Assembly: GCA_008828725.1 (NCBI GenBank) | Contig: MEHQ01002413.1 | Location: forward strand, 143,401 to 207,400 | DNA length: 64,000 nucleotides | Direction: 5' to 3' | Origin: Saccharina japonica | Taxonomy: Eukaryota; Sar; Phaeophyceae; Laminariales; Laminariaceae | Shown: positions 44,364 to 54,745 of the stretch, in pieces | Layout of the letters: the number at the start of each line of letters is the position of its first letter | Numbering within the stretch: position 1 is the first letter of the stretch | Position numbers and translations under genes: made by a program | Notes under the pieces: generated by a model | What the model was told of the DNA's origin: nothing | What the model saw: only the letters and a program-made list of their open reading frames with translations | The model's database searches: none

Positions 44364-44671
44364 TGTAAGAACATACTCGTACAACGTCTGATAGATGTAA
44401 CCGCAATTGACATACGTACGGATACTTGGGGAGTTCCACATGATATATTTTGGATTTATCTTGGTTGGACATTTGGGGGTCTCGGGGATGTTTTTGGCGG
44501 AACACGACGCCGCACGTGCACTCCGTTCCTCCTCCTCTTCTTCGGTAGCACTTCTCTTCTGCGGACTTCATCTTCTGGGATTACGTAGTAATACAAGTAT
44601 ATATGCCTCCTTCTGCCCACCTTCACCGCACCTCGTGACCCAAGCTCACCCGTGCTGAGATTATCCCCTTA
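44364..44671 (+). repeat. 3' LTR
   Basis: 308 bp, near-identical to the 5' LTR, with small CTC and GTA insertions. It is followed by the TTCCC duplication. Confidence 0.75.
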
Positions 44672-45244
44672 TTCCCGTGCCACAAAAATATAACTGATGT
44701 GTTGTTGATTATTCAGACTTGTGACCAACCAGACGTAAATTCAATTTAATACGATTGACAAGCAATCCGATGGACTCGATAAAAAGCTACGTTCCGACAT
44801 AACGGCCCTAAGCACTCTACAAAACAAATACATACCAGGGGAATGGGTAATCGGTACGGAGTACGCATACCAGCGTACTCCGTAGCATGTCTAATTGTTT
44901 ATTTCAGTTACCATCATCTAACATTTGTTCCAATCCTATACCACTCGCATATAAAACGGGATCCAGAATATAGCCACTCAATCCACTTCAGACATGGAAG
45001 AAGTCACGAATCAGACCTGACAATACTTGACGAAAATGCTCGTAGACCCACAACGACACAGTGTATACTTATTGTACCAGGTAATTTGTAGTACCTGGTT
45101 ATACTGAGCCCGCTTTTTGATTTTGCCCTCCGACACACCTGTGTCGTATTCAATCATACCATATGGTTCAGTCCATTTTATATTTCAGTGCGGAATCCAT
45201 CGAATATCTTACATACCGCAAGCAGCATCACTCTAAGGGTTATT

Positions 45245-45450
45245 CTTACCGAAGCCGTATATTTCCAAAAACTCCATTTTGTTTTTCAAGCAATTTTCTA
45301 GATTTCCAATTTCTTCATTTTTTTCCCCATTTATTGGAACGCGAAGCCTTCCGAACATTTTGTCCTCTGAAGAACTCCCAGTATTTCCAATTTTCTTCAA
45401 TTACTTCCCTCTTTTTTCCTTTTGTTTTTGGAAACTGTGGAAAAAGAAGC
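45245..45450 (-). repeat. Inverted partner of the 29690-29915 repeat
   Basis: ATTTCCAAAAACTCC, GGAACGCGAAGCCTTCC and TGTCCTCTGAAGAA are the reverse complements of the 29.7-29.9 kb words, in reverse order. Confidence 0.6.
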
Positions 45451-45715
45451 TGCTCGATAATAATTACCTCTTCTACCTCCCCCGACAAAAAGCCAGCTAT
45501 CACTGTTTACTTGTGGACCACGAGAGAGAGGGAGTTCCTACATCCAGCAGGCTTTACAGCGGGGTTTGGGGTGATGTTTCTACTACTGTAACTACACTAG
45601 ACCACGCATACTTCTACAGTTCTGCTGCAGCACCACAGCAGTGTAACACTTACCACACCCCCCCCGTACAGGGGATTACCCTCGACGTATTGTTTGAACA
45701 CTCTCTTCTCACCTC

Positions 45716-45775
45716 GGGCAGATGAAGATATATCTGCGCAGCATAGATCATCTAGATCCTAACCTGCCGATAGGA
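45716..45775. repeat. Inverted repeat end, partner at 48268-48341
   Basis: GATCATCTAGATCCTAACCTGC (two overlapping 20-mers, 45749-45770) recurs inverted near 48276-48297. Both are preceded from the outside by GGGCA and GATATATCTG-like words. The two may be termini of a 2.6 kb decayed element; no matching target duplication was found. Confidence 0.45.
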
Positions 45776-46003
45776 TATGGTGTGTAGGATATGTCGAGTA
45801 TATAGAAACAAACCCTAAAGCATGCCCTAAATCATGCAGGTCAGAAGGCTCTCTCCCGGGAACACGAACTATTAATAGTCCATACAGGTCATACAGATGA
45901 GGAATATATCTGCCCGGAAAGATCTAGATCATCAGGTGGGAATCGATTATCTGTCCTGGGTGTGGACACTTTAGCCTGGCCCGGTTTGGCCCCACCGCAT
46001 CTG

Positions 46004-46200
46004 AGACGCATGTTACGGTAGAGGTGTAAACACCATGTTTCTGCCTTCTGAGGGTGGTCCCTTATAACTTGAGGAGGTCTATACTTCACCCAAAAACTCA
46101 GTTTTGAGGAAACTGAATGTGCTATATACGTACCCGATGAACTTACTAGTGTAAATTTGAAAACAAAACATTGCAACACAAGGATGAACGACCGACGGTA
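46004..46200. mobile_element. GACGC-family MITE, left part
   Basis: GACGCATGTTACGGTAGAGG, then TTCTGCCTTCTGAGGGTGG and GAGGAGGTCTATACTTCACC. Close to the 48946 copy, but the right end is lost in an AT-rich run. Confidence 0.6.
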
Positions 46201-47640
46201 AGGGGTGCCTTCGGTATTTAAAAAAAAAGAGTACTGCTCGAGTGTTGAAAATATATATATAGTTTCGTTGTTTTTACAGCAGCAAGTACTATTTCTGGTT
46301 TACTAACACCAAATCAGTATTCCTTACGGAAAACGGCATAGCTCCAGTTATAATGCTCAGACCTTCGACCGACCAACGTATAGCTTGTTCGTTGTAGCCT
46401 CTAGGAGATATTGGGACTCTTGGATCTGCAAGGGAGGGCAAGCATTGCTGTGTTTACATCACGAAACGAAAGAGATCCGCGGCAAGAGTTTGGTCGTTTC
46501 GGGCTCCTGTTCGGTATCTACACTCTGCTGTGGCCACGTAAGACGCCACGGACGGTCGAACTAGAGGCTCAGGTACATTCACCTACAATTGCTCGGCGTC
46601 CTCCTCGAAAATCTGGGTTAAAACAGTATAAGCAGCCGGAGAAACTGCTATTTTTCGAATTCGTCTTGGGTACCAGGGGTATGGTGAGTCGTTTTCGAGT
46701 AACAGGCACGTTTCGTGATGAACAAGGCGTTCGATCGATATGCGTCCTGAGACACACATGTTGACCACGATCTAGGCTCTCTGAAACTTCTCATTGGTCG
46801 AATTTCTGAGCATTAGAACTGGAGAAATTCCGTTTTCCGTAGGGAGTCACGAAAATGTGGAAAATGTACCAGATATAGTATTGCAACTGAAAGAAAAAAC
46901 AGATTTGTGTTTCATTTGCTCATATAGTTCTCGTCCGAAGGGGCCCCTTAAGAACCGGTCCCCCGTTCTTAGCGACAAAGTGCTTGGAATAAGTGTGGCG
47001 TTAGTTTTGAAGTTCTGAGAAGGTTAAGGCGCCCCGATCATCCAGACACCGTTTCATTCCAAGAAGGCTTCCTCTATCGTTGCACGCGACCTGATCCCTC
47101 ACGCATATTGGGTTCCGAAAAGAAGTTTCTAGGAATGTTGTACGCCACCTCTTGCAGTAGCGGAGGAAATCACACACATGTATACCTCAACACAAACTAG
47201 TGGTCCCTCTATAGGGCCGGTCGAGTGGTGCCGGCTGCCCGCTATATTGCCTGTGGGATCGCGGGGCGCGGATGGAATCCACCGGCGTGGCAGTGTGCGG
47301 ACTACTGTGGAGTCAGTTATCACTATATTGCCGGTTTGCTGTGGCTGGCGCATGCAGGCATTATTCAGGGACCATAACTCTATGTTGGAGCATTTTCTCC
47401 TGTGATCGTGCTTGTGGCACCCAGGTATCCGATCTGTGTGTGTGACCTCAACCTGAAAAGCGCTCGATTGAGTATTCACATTGATAACCAAAAACGTTAT
47501 TCCATTTATTTACGGGCAGAGTGTAGTGTTCAGTAAAATCGGTATATGCCCCCCCCGGGACCGGCATGTTTACGTCCCAAATAAAGATGCATAATCCCGG
47601 AAAACACGCGAAACTAATTGCAGTGCAGTTCAAACCTACA
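46201..47640. other. Unassigned; one TTAAGAACTGG repeat copy
   Basis: 46950-47035 is a copy of the TTAAGAACTGGTCC repeat. A 117-codon plus-strand frame at 46411-46764 overlaps an equally open minus frame and has no known domain, so I do not call it a gene. Confidence 0.35.
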
Positions 47641-47654
47641 CATTCACACGTTCC

Positions 47655-47745
47655 GGTTAAACTTGAGAACTGGTCCCACGTATTTGGGGACAAAATACTT
47701 GGAATTAGTGTGGGATAATTAAGTTCAGTTCTGAATGGGTTAACG
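47655..47745 (+). repeat. TTAAGAACTGGTCC repeat copy
   Basis: GAGAACTGGTCCCACG, TTTGGGGACAAAATACTTGG, then GTTCTGAATGGGTTAAC. It ends beside a TACCAGGTA motif (47748). Confidence 0.55.
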
Positions 47746-48144
47746 TGTACCAGGTATATGTGTTGTGATCTTGCCTTGAAGGACGGGGACACCTCTCTGG
47801 GACAGATATTACGCGATAATAATTCCAAGAACAAGCTCCTTCAAGGCGGACCCATCAATTCCCCATCCTGCATGATCTGAATCTCATCATCATGTTTTGC
47901 CGGGCTGAATCAGTAGTATTAAGTCTGCACGGTCGATTAATAACACATATGGCGTGGGTTGGACGTGTACCTTTTTTATAGATCCTGCATACCGTCTCGA
48001 CACACGTGCTACTAGGTAGAGATGCAACCTCCTTTTTAGACACTCTACACGAAAAGACATTGTTAGCAAACCTAGAGAGAAACCCGATGAATAAATCTCA
48101 TGGCCTACGCGGTATGCTTATACTATCCATGCTACTAGTATTGT

Positions 48145-48195
48145 TGTATTTGCCATCCGACAATGTGCAGCATGAGCTTCAACGTTGATCACTAT
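48145..48195 (+). repeat. GCCATCCGACAA repeat copy (clean)
   Basis: TTTGCCATCCGACAATGTGC, then AGCATGAGCTTCAACG and TTGATCACT. It serves as the uninterrupted reference for the copy at 23436. Confidence 0.6.
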
Positions 48196-48945
48196 TTAAT
48201 AATAACATTCCCGAAAGCAAAAAAACATGGAAACACAGGAAACCTATGCATCGTGGTACGCGTCTTCTAATATCAGCAGGTTAGGATCTAGATGATCCAC
48301 GTACCAACAGATGATCTATCTGTAGATAGATTATATGCCCGACACGTGAAGACGTGAAAACACCGGCAATTGCAGTAGTTACTCGCGTGCGGGAATGGGG
48401 AACGCGTAATTATTACATTCATTTGCTATGGGGTATTTTGTTTATGCTCTTTGCTATCGGACTACTGACTATGTACAGCGCACTTCGCAATCATACCATC
48501 CACCTCTAACAGGGTATTAACAGCAGTATACGCCGCCGTATAAAAGGCATGGAAGGTAGAGGACGTATTCGGGTGTCTTACTCGGGCGCGCTAATCGCAC
48601 TCGTATCTACCTGCTGCGCTAATTCCTAGCGACAACTCTAACTATACAATCGTATCTCGATATATATTTAAAAATCAGTGCTTTACACTACATATACATT
48701 GGGTATATGGGCGGGTGACATATTTCGCCCCCCCCCCCCCTCCTTCACGAAATATATCTGTGGGTCATTGTTTTCTTGACCCGGTTCACTTCAGTCCTTG
48801 CCAGTTCTTCCCAATCACCGTCGGGGTGGCGAAACCGATGCCACGGCGCCTTGTAATCATAGATCACGCAACGGTGTCGGTATGCTTTTCCTTCTTGGTC
48901 GACGAACTCTCTCCAAACCATGGTACCCACCGGAACCTCACTCAG

Positions 48946-49220
48946 GACGCATGCTACGGTAGAGGTGCACCTGCATACAGGCCATGCTTCTGCCTTCTGA
49001 GGGTGGTCACTTATGGTCGCTTGAGGAGCTCTATACTTCACCCGAAACGTGATTTTGGAGGAAACTAAAAGTGCTAACCGATTAACAATCCCATGGCCTC
49101 AGCCTACGAATAAAAAATACCGTGACACAAAAAAAAACTGCCGACGAATTTGGGTTGAGCAGCCCCGGCATTCAGGAAACATTTCAGCCAAACATTGCTA
49201 TCCCTATCATACCAAGCATC
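48946..49220. mobile_element. GACGC-family MITE, 4-bp TSD (TCAG)
   Basis: Left end GACGCATGCTACGGTAGAGG and a decayed right end ending AAGCATC. TCAG is duplicated at 48942-48945 and 49221-49224. It is 275 bp long. This copy shows the same 4-bp duplication length as the three younger copies. Confidence 0.75.
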
Positions 49221-49871
49221 TCAGTGCATGTGCTGTGTTGAGGGTGTCGCGTTCCACCTTTTTTGTAGCGTTTGATGGCCTGGCGCAGCGAGCTTCGTCG
49301 TGTGGTACAACACCCACACCGCACGAAAGGCGTCCAGTTGCATCGGTGTGAGGTTGTTCAACACGTCCTCCTCCGGTGTCCAGCCTGACTACGCCCCATT
49401 CGAAAACCTTGCCTTGTACTCCCAACGCCAAGCTCTCCATCTTCTTTGCCGACGCGTGGTAGTCCACCAGGGTGTACCGCGCGGGTGCGGGGTGGTAAGC
49501 CTCGGGTCTGCGTCCCAGACGAAATAGGCGTACTCGCTCCCGAAATCGTGGCGTAGCCCGGAGGGTATGGCGTGAAAAGGCTTCATGGGCGGATGCTGCT
49601 GCCCGCCGCTCCCTGACTTGACTACCGTTGAGGACGACGTGATGGTAAAAACCGGTAGAAATAATCGACGCAAACCTTCAACGGTCCTGAACGTTTCACG
49701 TGCATGAGTTTACGGTGTTCTCCCTCGTGCCATAGGGTCGACTACGAGATCACCTCTCTTCACATGGGCTTCGGCGGAAGCGCGTTGTATATCCGCATTG
49801 CCACGGGAACGTTGATGCTGTCGGCGCTCGTGCCGTTTGAAGAGAGAGTTTCGTCCCCTTGTATATTTCCT

Positions 49872-50707
49872 TCAAGCCTCCTTGCGGTCTGCGACGAGGT
49901 TGTGAAGGCTACAATGTTGAAGGAAATCGCTGCCGTCCAGTCCAGGGGTCACTGAATCGATATGTAAACGCATATCTCGGCCAAACATCAAACTGGAAGG
50001 GGGTGGAGCTGCCTGGCAACCGCGGAAGAAGCGTCGTGCGTTGAAGCCTGAATGCCGGTTGCAGGTACTTGTCCCAGCACTTGAGCCAGTACGTGCCAAG
50101 CTCTGCCTAAGCTTCGAGAATCGACATACTCAGCCTCTCCCCTGTTTCTTATGCCCGACCGTGGTCAGCCGGTCAGTAGTAGATGGCCACCTTTAGCTAA
50201 CGGAAGAGGTGAAGTACGAAATCCGCCGTGAAGATCGCCCCGTATCGAGAGAGGAACGCCGAACATCATAACTATATCCAGAAACTTCTCGGGCACGGTC
50301 TCGGCGCCCGTAGTCCTCAGCGGGTTAGATAATACAAACGTGCCGGCCCTGTCCAGCACGAGCTGAAGGTATCGATTACTCGCGGAGGATGTTTCCCCCA
50401 TGTCCTGCTGAGTGTCCATTTTCAGCACCTCCCAAGGTTGTAGAAATCTAGCTGGAAGCGTGGCTACCCGTTGACTCGCCGACTCCGTCCTTCTTCAGCC
50501 GCACGAGAGAACGTACTCAGCGATGTCGCGCTTGTAAGTGCGCCAGTGAAACTTCCGTTGGATCAGCTCCGTTGTCCCTCCGACACCGAGGTGGGCGTAG
50601 GTTGTGTGGACCAGGGCCGTCACTCCGGGTATCATGGAATGGGGCATCGCAATCCGCGACGGCGAAGTGATCAGCGAGTGCCGCAGGGCAACCTCCTCGT
50701 CTAGCAT
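49872..50707 (-). pseudogene. Ty3/gypsy-type retrotransposon integrase, decayed
   Basis: Read on the minus strand. An H2C2 zinc-binding module comes first (50707-50495): HTTYAHLGVGGTTELIQ, RKFHW, and YVLSCG ending at a premature TGA where the second cysteine is expected. The catalytic core follows at about 50440-50165: WEVLKMDTQQDM, RYLQLVLDRAGTFVLSNPLR, AETVPEKFLDIVMMFGVP, then RGDLHGGF in the second-Asp region. A third frame (50099-49872) has PSSLMFGRDMRLHID, resembling the LxFGRxPRLPxD segment of gypsy integrases. At least two frame breaks and a stop show it is dead. No reverse transcriptase or RNase H is visible upstream, where a 163-bp satellite begins. The 49200-49870 minus frames may be its C-terminal end, but I cannot name a domain. 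Confidence 0.7.
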
Positions 50708-50915
50708 GTACGTGCCGCCTCTTTATCTGTCGTTCATGTCCTCAACGACCGTGTCAAGAAGTGAGTCTTATGCCTGTCGCCTGATGGCCTCGGGTGGGTC
50801 CTGTAGACGATGCGACATCTGCTGCACAGTCGGTGGGCATGGGCGTGCCTGGCCGGCGATGTCGACGAAGCTGGCGCCGGAAGTGGAGGTTGCATCGGCA
50901 GCGTTGACAGCTATG

Positions 50916-51850
50916 CGGGCGAATGTTTTGGCGGCTGTGGCGTCGGCACCAGTAAGGCTGAGGGTTGCAACCTGGGTCATGGTGGCCCCGACGATGATGC
51001 AGAAGGTGTCGCTTGTGAGATGATGTATACGGCTTTGGCGCCACAGGCGGTGGTGGTATCGGTAACCAATGCTGTGCTGTAGGTGACCGGTCTGCGAGCG
51101 ATGGCGTCGGTACCAGCAAAGAGCAATCCCACGGTAGGGGTACCTCTTGTAGGCTCAATACCTTCTGACCGGTTGTGCTCCTCACGTGAGTAACCACCGG
51201 ATACAATTATTATGTTACTGGTATATTTGTTTTTGGACTACCGCATTGGAAGGTTTGGTCGGATTGCGCGAACGAGTGTTTCCGAAGTCATGTTTCGGGT
51301 GAGATATTGAGCTCCTCATGTGAGGAGCTCAGACAATTCTGCTGCTCCTCTACCGTGGGACGACTCTGAAGTTGATGGTGGCGGTGTCGTACACGGTATC
51401 GCCGAATATGAAGATAATGTTGCTCGTGAGATCGATGTTGACGGCCCAGACGTACTAACGGCTGTGCTGTGGGCGACCGGTTAGTGAGCGGTGAAGTCGG
51501 TACCAGCAAAGCTGACGGCGACGGTGTCGCACACGGCGGCCCCGAAGATGAAGATGGTATCGCTCGCGAGATTGATGTCGACGGCGCTGGCGCCACAGGG
51601 GATGGCGGGAACCGGCAACGAATATTGCGGTGTGGGCGACCGGTGCGTGAGCGATGGCGTCGGTACCAGCAAAGCTGATGGTGAGGGTGTCGTATACGGT
51701 GTCGCCGAAGATGAAAATGGTGTCGCTCTTGAGATCGATGTTGACGGCGCTGGCGCCAGAAGCGGTGACGGTATCAGCAACAACTACGGTCATGTGGGTG
51801 ACCGATTCGCGAGCGAACGTGGTGTCGGCCACGGTGGGATGTGATGATAC
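50916..51850. repeat. 163-bp satellite, about four units, one interrupted
   Basis: The anchor GTGGGCGACCGG recurs near 51079, 51469, 51632 and 51795; the last two spacings are exactly 163. The 390-bp spacing of 51079-51469 equals one unit plus a ~227 bp insertion of GACGC-family-like sequence (GAGCTCCTCATGTGAGGAGC). GGTACCAGCAAA is a second anchor in the same phase. Each unit looks protein-like (SDTIFIFGDTVYDT, SFAGTDAIAH on the minus strand). Because 163 is not a multiple of three, the frame changes at every unit, so it is a satellite, not a repeat protein. Confidence 0.7.
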
Positions 51851-52870
51851 ATGCATACAAGCGCCAGTGAGGAACATACGAGCAAACACGATCCACGAGC
51901 GTGCTTGCATACGGCCCAAGACCAAACATAGCCTGAGTTAATCTACGAGCAGGTAGTAACGTCGAGACTTCCATGGCGACCATAACCAGAACCAAGGGTG
52001 TTGCACTTTGTACTTCTAGATGTGGAGAAATTAATATGATCAACTTCCTGCGTAGAGAGTGAAAATGCTGCGATTACTACTTTCTACTCTTATGTTACAA
52101 AGTATTATCCACTGTAGTATTACTGCTACCTGTGGTACCCGGGTCGGATCAGACCGATTGCCTGTTTTGGTTCCCGAGAAGATCAGCAAGCACAACTACT
52201 ATTGAATGCGAGATCCCCTTGATGCGAGCCACGCCCCCCCCCGCATATCCTTGCCAGCTCATAATGTGTAAAAGATGGCGGGAAATAAAACTTGGAAATT
52301 GAAAAACTTTGAATTACGGCAGCTGTGAGTTTTTCTATTTGAATGGTCGATACTCAACTTTGTGAGCTGTGTGCCCCCTCGGCCGTGCGTTTGTATGGCG
52401 GTACGGGTCAATGACCTCTCCTGGTTGCTGTCAGATTCAACATCATCATTTTCCCCACGGCGATTAGGGTTATTATATGCTACTGATTGTCCTTCATTTC
52501 TCTTGACGTTAAGTGGGTTGTTTAAAGCTGATTGAGTTGTGTACATTATATATCAAATACTACCAGGTATGATGCGAAGTACACCATGCGGTGGGTTTGT
52601 TTTAAGTAATGTCTCGGGGCATTACCTGACGTGGGATAGATGGCTTGACGTGCATACAGTCACCATATACTGTTGTGCTGCATTCAGTAAAGTAAAACGT
52701 GCCTGGTATGCACGTGTATATTTCAGTAGTCGTACGCGTATATGGTTGCGTGTGGCGGAGCTTGCTGTATCATCTCCTCATAACGCATAGTCCGTCTGGT
52801 GCCTTTACATAGAATACTATTAATAGATCGTCCGGTTACGTCCTGATAGACATCCTGAATCAATATAAGG
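51851..52870. other. No recognised feature
   Basis: Short frames only. TACCAGGTA at 52561 and CTATTAATAG at 52817. Confidence 0.35.
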
Positions 52871-52875
52871 GCGAA

Positions 52876-52898
52876 TTCCCTAACCCTAACCCCAACCC
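52876..52898. repeat. Short telomere-like repeat
   Basis: CCCTAACCCTAACCCCAACC, on the same strand as the 40.3 kb stretch. Confidence 0.6.
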
Positions 52899-53014
52899 CA
52901 AAATTGGCCACACTACGTATTAGTGACCTATAAAGTTCCCGGATATATCCTACGGGACGAAATGCGAACACTGCTCTGTGTATCTATCTGTGTGTATTCC
53001 GGTCGCCGCGGTAG

Positions 53015-53351
53015 TCTCCGGTCGCCCCGGCAGTCTGGTGGTCGACTTCAAATACTACTAGCATTGGTACCGAGTTCAAATCCCACCGTGGTGAGATTTT
53101 GACTTTATTCGCAAAAAAAAGGGGAACAATTGCCGAAAGCGCCTTCGTGGCGTGGATAGGTGGAATTCGACGCGAGTCCACGAGGGAAGAAAGTAAATGC
53201 TGAAATCTTCTCGATATAACAAGGCAAGGCATCTACCGTACATAGTGGGGAGAGGGGAGGGGGGCCCACTTATTGACCCCGAATCTGAGTTACGACTAAC
53301 GAAAGAGGAGTGTGAAGATAGGACATGGGATAGGAAACAAAAAAAAAACAC
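53015..53351 (+). mobile_element. tRNA-derived SINE (best copy)
   Basis: The head resembles a tRNA: an A-box-like CGGCAGTCTGGTGG at about 53028 and a good B-box GAGTTCAAATCCC at about 53073, about 47 bases apart. These would be an internal RNA polymerase III promoter. The body (GAGATTTTGACTTTATTCGC, CCACGAGGGAAGAAAG, GACCCCGAATCTGAGTTACG) recurs inverted at 32805-33150, 26878-27060 and 10785-10985. It ends in an A-rich run (53335-53350). Just upstream, GGTCGCCGCGGTAGTCTCC duplicates part of the head. The A-box is imperfect and no cloverleaf can be drawn confidently, so it is not a tRNA gene. Confidence 0.7.
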
Positions 53352-54059
53352 ATGTTGAAAGCAAGGGATGGACCCAAACGTTCAGGCGGGGTAATTCAGA
53401 AGAGTTGTTTTGAGTCCATTGTATTCTTCAAATGCATTGTTTTGTGTTTTTTATGTACTTTTATATATTTGTTTTGGTTTCTTGCGACCATCTACAACTA
53501 TATGCGCTATGGCAACGGCAACCAGCATGGGACTGCTATTGAATATTCTTTTTTCGTTTGTAAGAAAACCGAATCTCACACAATAGATACTATGATACTA
53601 TACGTTGGGTTCCCAGCAGTCCAACGAAGACCAGCAACTGTCAGTGTACTCAAAACACTATTATTGGTATATATTGATGGTGTCGAAGACGGCTTGTAGT
53701 ACGTTGTGTGTTGGCGTGGTGGCTCCATGTTCCCCGGCAATATACACTTGCCTTAGCTGCACGCCCGCTTGTTCAGCCGCCATGCTTGCCCTTTCGAATC
53801 AGGTATGTTAATGTCGATCGACGAACGAGGTGAAGGTAATGTGCCCGACCAGTTGATACCTGAACCAAAAGCAACGAAGTGTGTTGATTCTAGTGTCCAT
53901 TCTTGGAAGTGTGACACCAAATACTGCACGCTTTTCAGTAAGTGCCCTAAAATGGTCGGCCCATTATCGCAGGATGCATTCCTAATTTGGAATAGGAGCC
54001 GACTCACAGTACTACGCGGTATTTGTGGAGAATACCCAACCATTACCGCGTTGGCACAG

Positions 54060-54260
54060 GTGTGTGTGTGTGTTGGTCACATTAAACCTTCCTTTCTACC
54101 CGTCGACATCCAGCACACCCAGTGTCCGTGCCGATTCTTCATCCTAAAAAGGTACTAGTTCTGTGGTCACAAAACTACGACACAGAGATACTACGCTCAG
54201 TGCAGTAAGCAGAGCAGACAATGCAATGCCATATACGACAGGCAAGACCTACCCTGCTAT
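54060..54260 (+). repeat. Tail-like repeat, full copy
   Basis: Two blocks in order: CACATTAAACC..CTACCCGTCGACATCCAGC..GATTCTTCATCCTA, then TGTGGTCACAAAACTACGAC..GCAATGCCATATACGACAGG..CCTACCCTGCT. Copies of one or both blocks lie at 57371-57511, 59044-59145, 60420-60555 and 60722-60850 (plus), and at 58300-58375 and 58740-58990 (minus). Clustering around the LINE suggests a LINE-associated end or a small element that targets this region. Confidence 0.65.
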
Positions 54261-54599
54261 CAATCCAGGCGCATGCAAAAAAAAAAAGAGACAAAATAAA
54301 AAAAGCGAAAAGGAAAAAAGAATAAAACGTAAATATACTGAATCAAATCAACAATCAAGCAACCAAACAAAAGCATGACAAAATAAAAGAAATAAACTGT
54401 CGTGCTTCTCCCAGAGGAGATGCGACATCCAATACAAAACCAACTGAAATGAAACGAAATGAAATGGACCGAAAACAGCGCCAACAGAGCAAGACTAAGA
54501 ACGACAGGAAAGGACAGCCAGCCGGAGCACACCAAAAGCACCTTCCAGACAGCCGAAGCAGGTTTGTGCCCGTAGTACAGGCAGGTTCTACCAGCTAGT

Positions 54600-54745
54600 C
54601 GGTCTGGTGCCTACTCTGTTTGCCGTCTCTTTCCTGCTTCCGTCCGCCGTGGTTTCCCTACGAACCCCCCACCCTCCGTCTCCATTCCCTTTGGCGCCAC
54701 CCATACAACGGATACGTGGCCCTTCCTACTCAGTTCTGTTTCGTT
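54600..54745 (-). pseudogene. Older fragment of the same LINE 3' coding end
   Basis: GTTTCCCTACGA, CATTCCCTTT, CAACGGATACGTGGC and CTACTCAGTTC parallel 55225-55310, the end of the RT-bearing frame, with about one base in four changed. A truncated, older LINE 3' end therefore lies just downstream (in element orientation) of the main copy. Confidence 0.55.

Larger units (their letters stand above)
40855..44671 (+). mobile_element. LTR-flanked element (3.8 kb), non-autonomous, 5-bp TSD
   Basis: Direct repeats of 303 and 308 bp (40855-41157 and 44364-44671) bound the element. The five bases outside are identical: TTCCC at 40850-40854 and at 44672-44676. Each LTR starts TG, while the 3' end is CTTA rather than the usual CA. 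A purine tract (GAGTAGGAGGGA) abuts the 3' LTR exactly where a polypurine tract should be. No primer-binding site starting TGG is visible directly after the 5' LTR. There is no protease, reverse transcriptase or integrase frame. The only long ORF begins ~100 bp after the 5' LTR, the Gag position. The LTRs differ by only about seven substitutions and a few small indels by eye, so insertion was fairly recent. Confidence 0.75.

Noticed and set aside
46411-46764. 117-codon plus-strand frame
   Set aside because: An overlapping minus frame is equally open, and there is no domain, splice context or compositional shift.
49207-49673. Possible chromodomain C-terminal to the integrase
   Set aside because: I could not see the conserved chromodomain pattern in any frame.
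50768-51925. Apparent beta-rich tandem-repeat protein (SDTIFIFGDTVYDT units)
   Set aside because: The repeat period is 163 bp, so successive units fall in different frames; treated as a satellite.
53015-53090. tRNA gene
   Set aside because: The A box is imperfect and no acceptor stem or anticodon arm can be drawn; three other copies with a shared body show it is a SINE.
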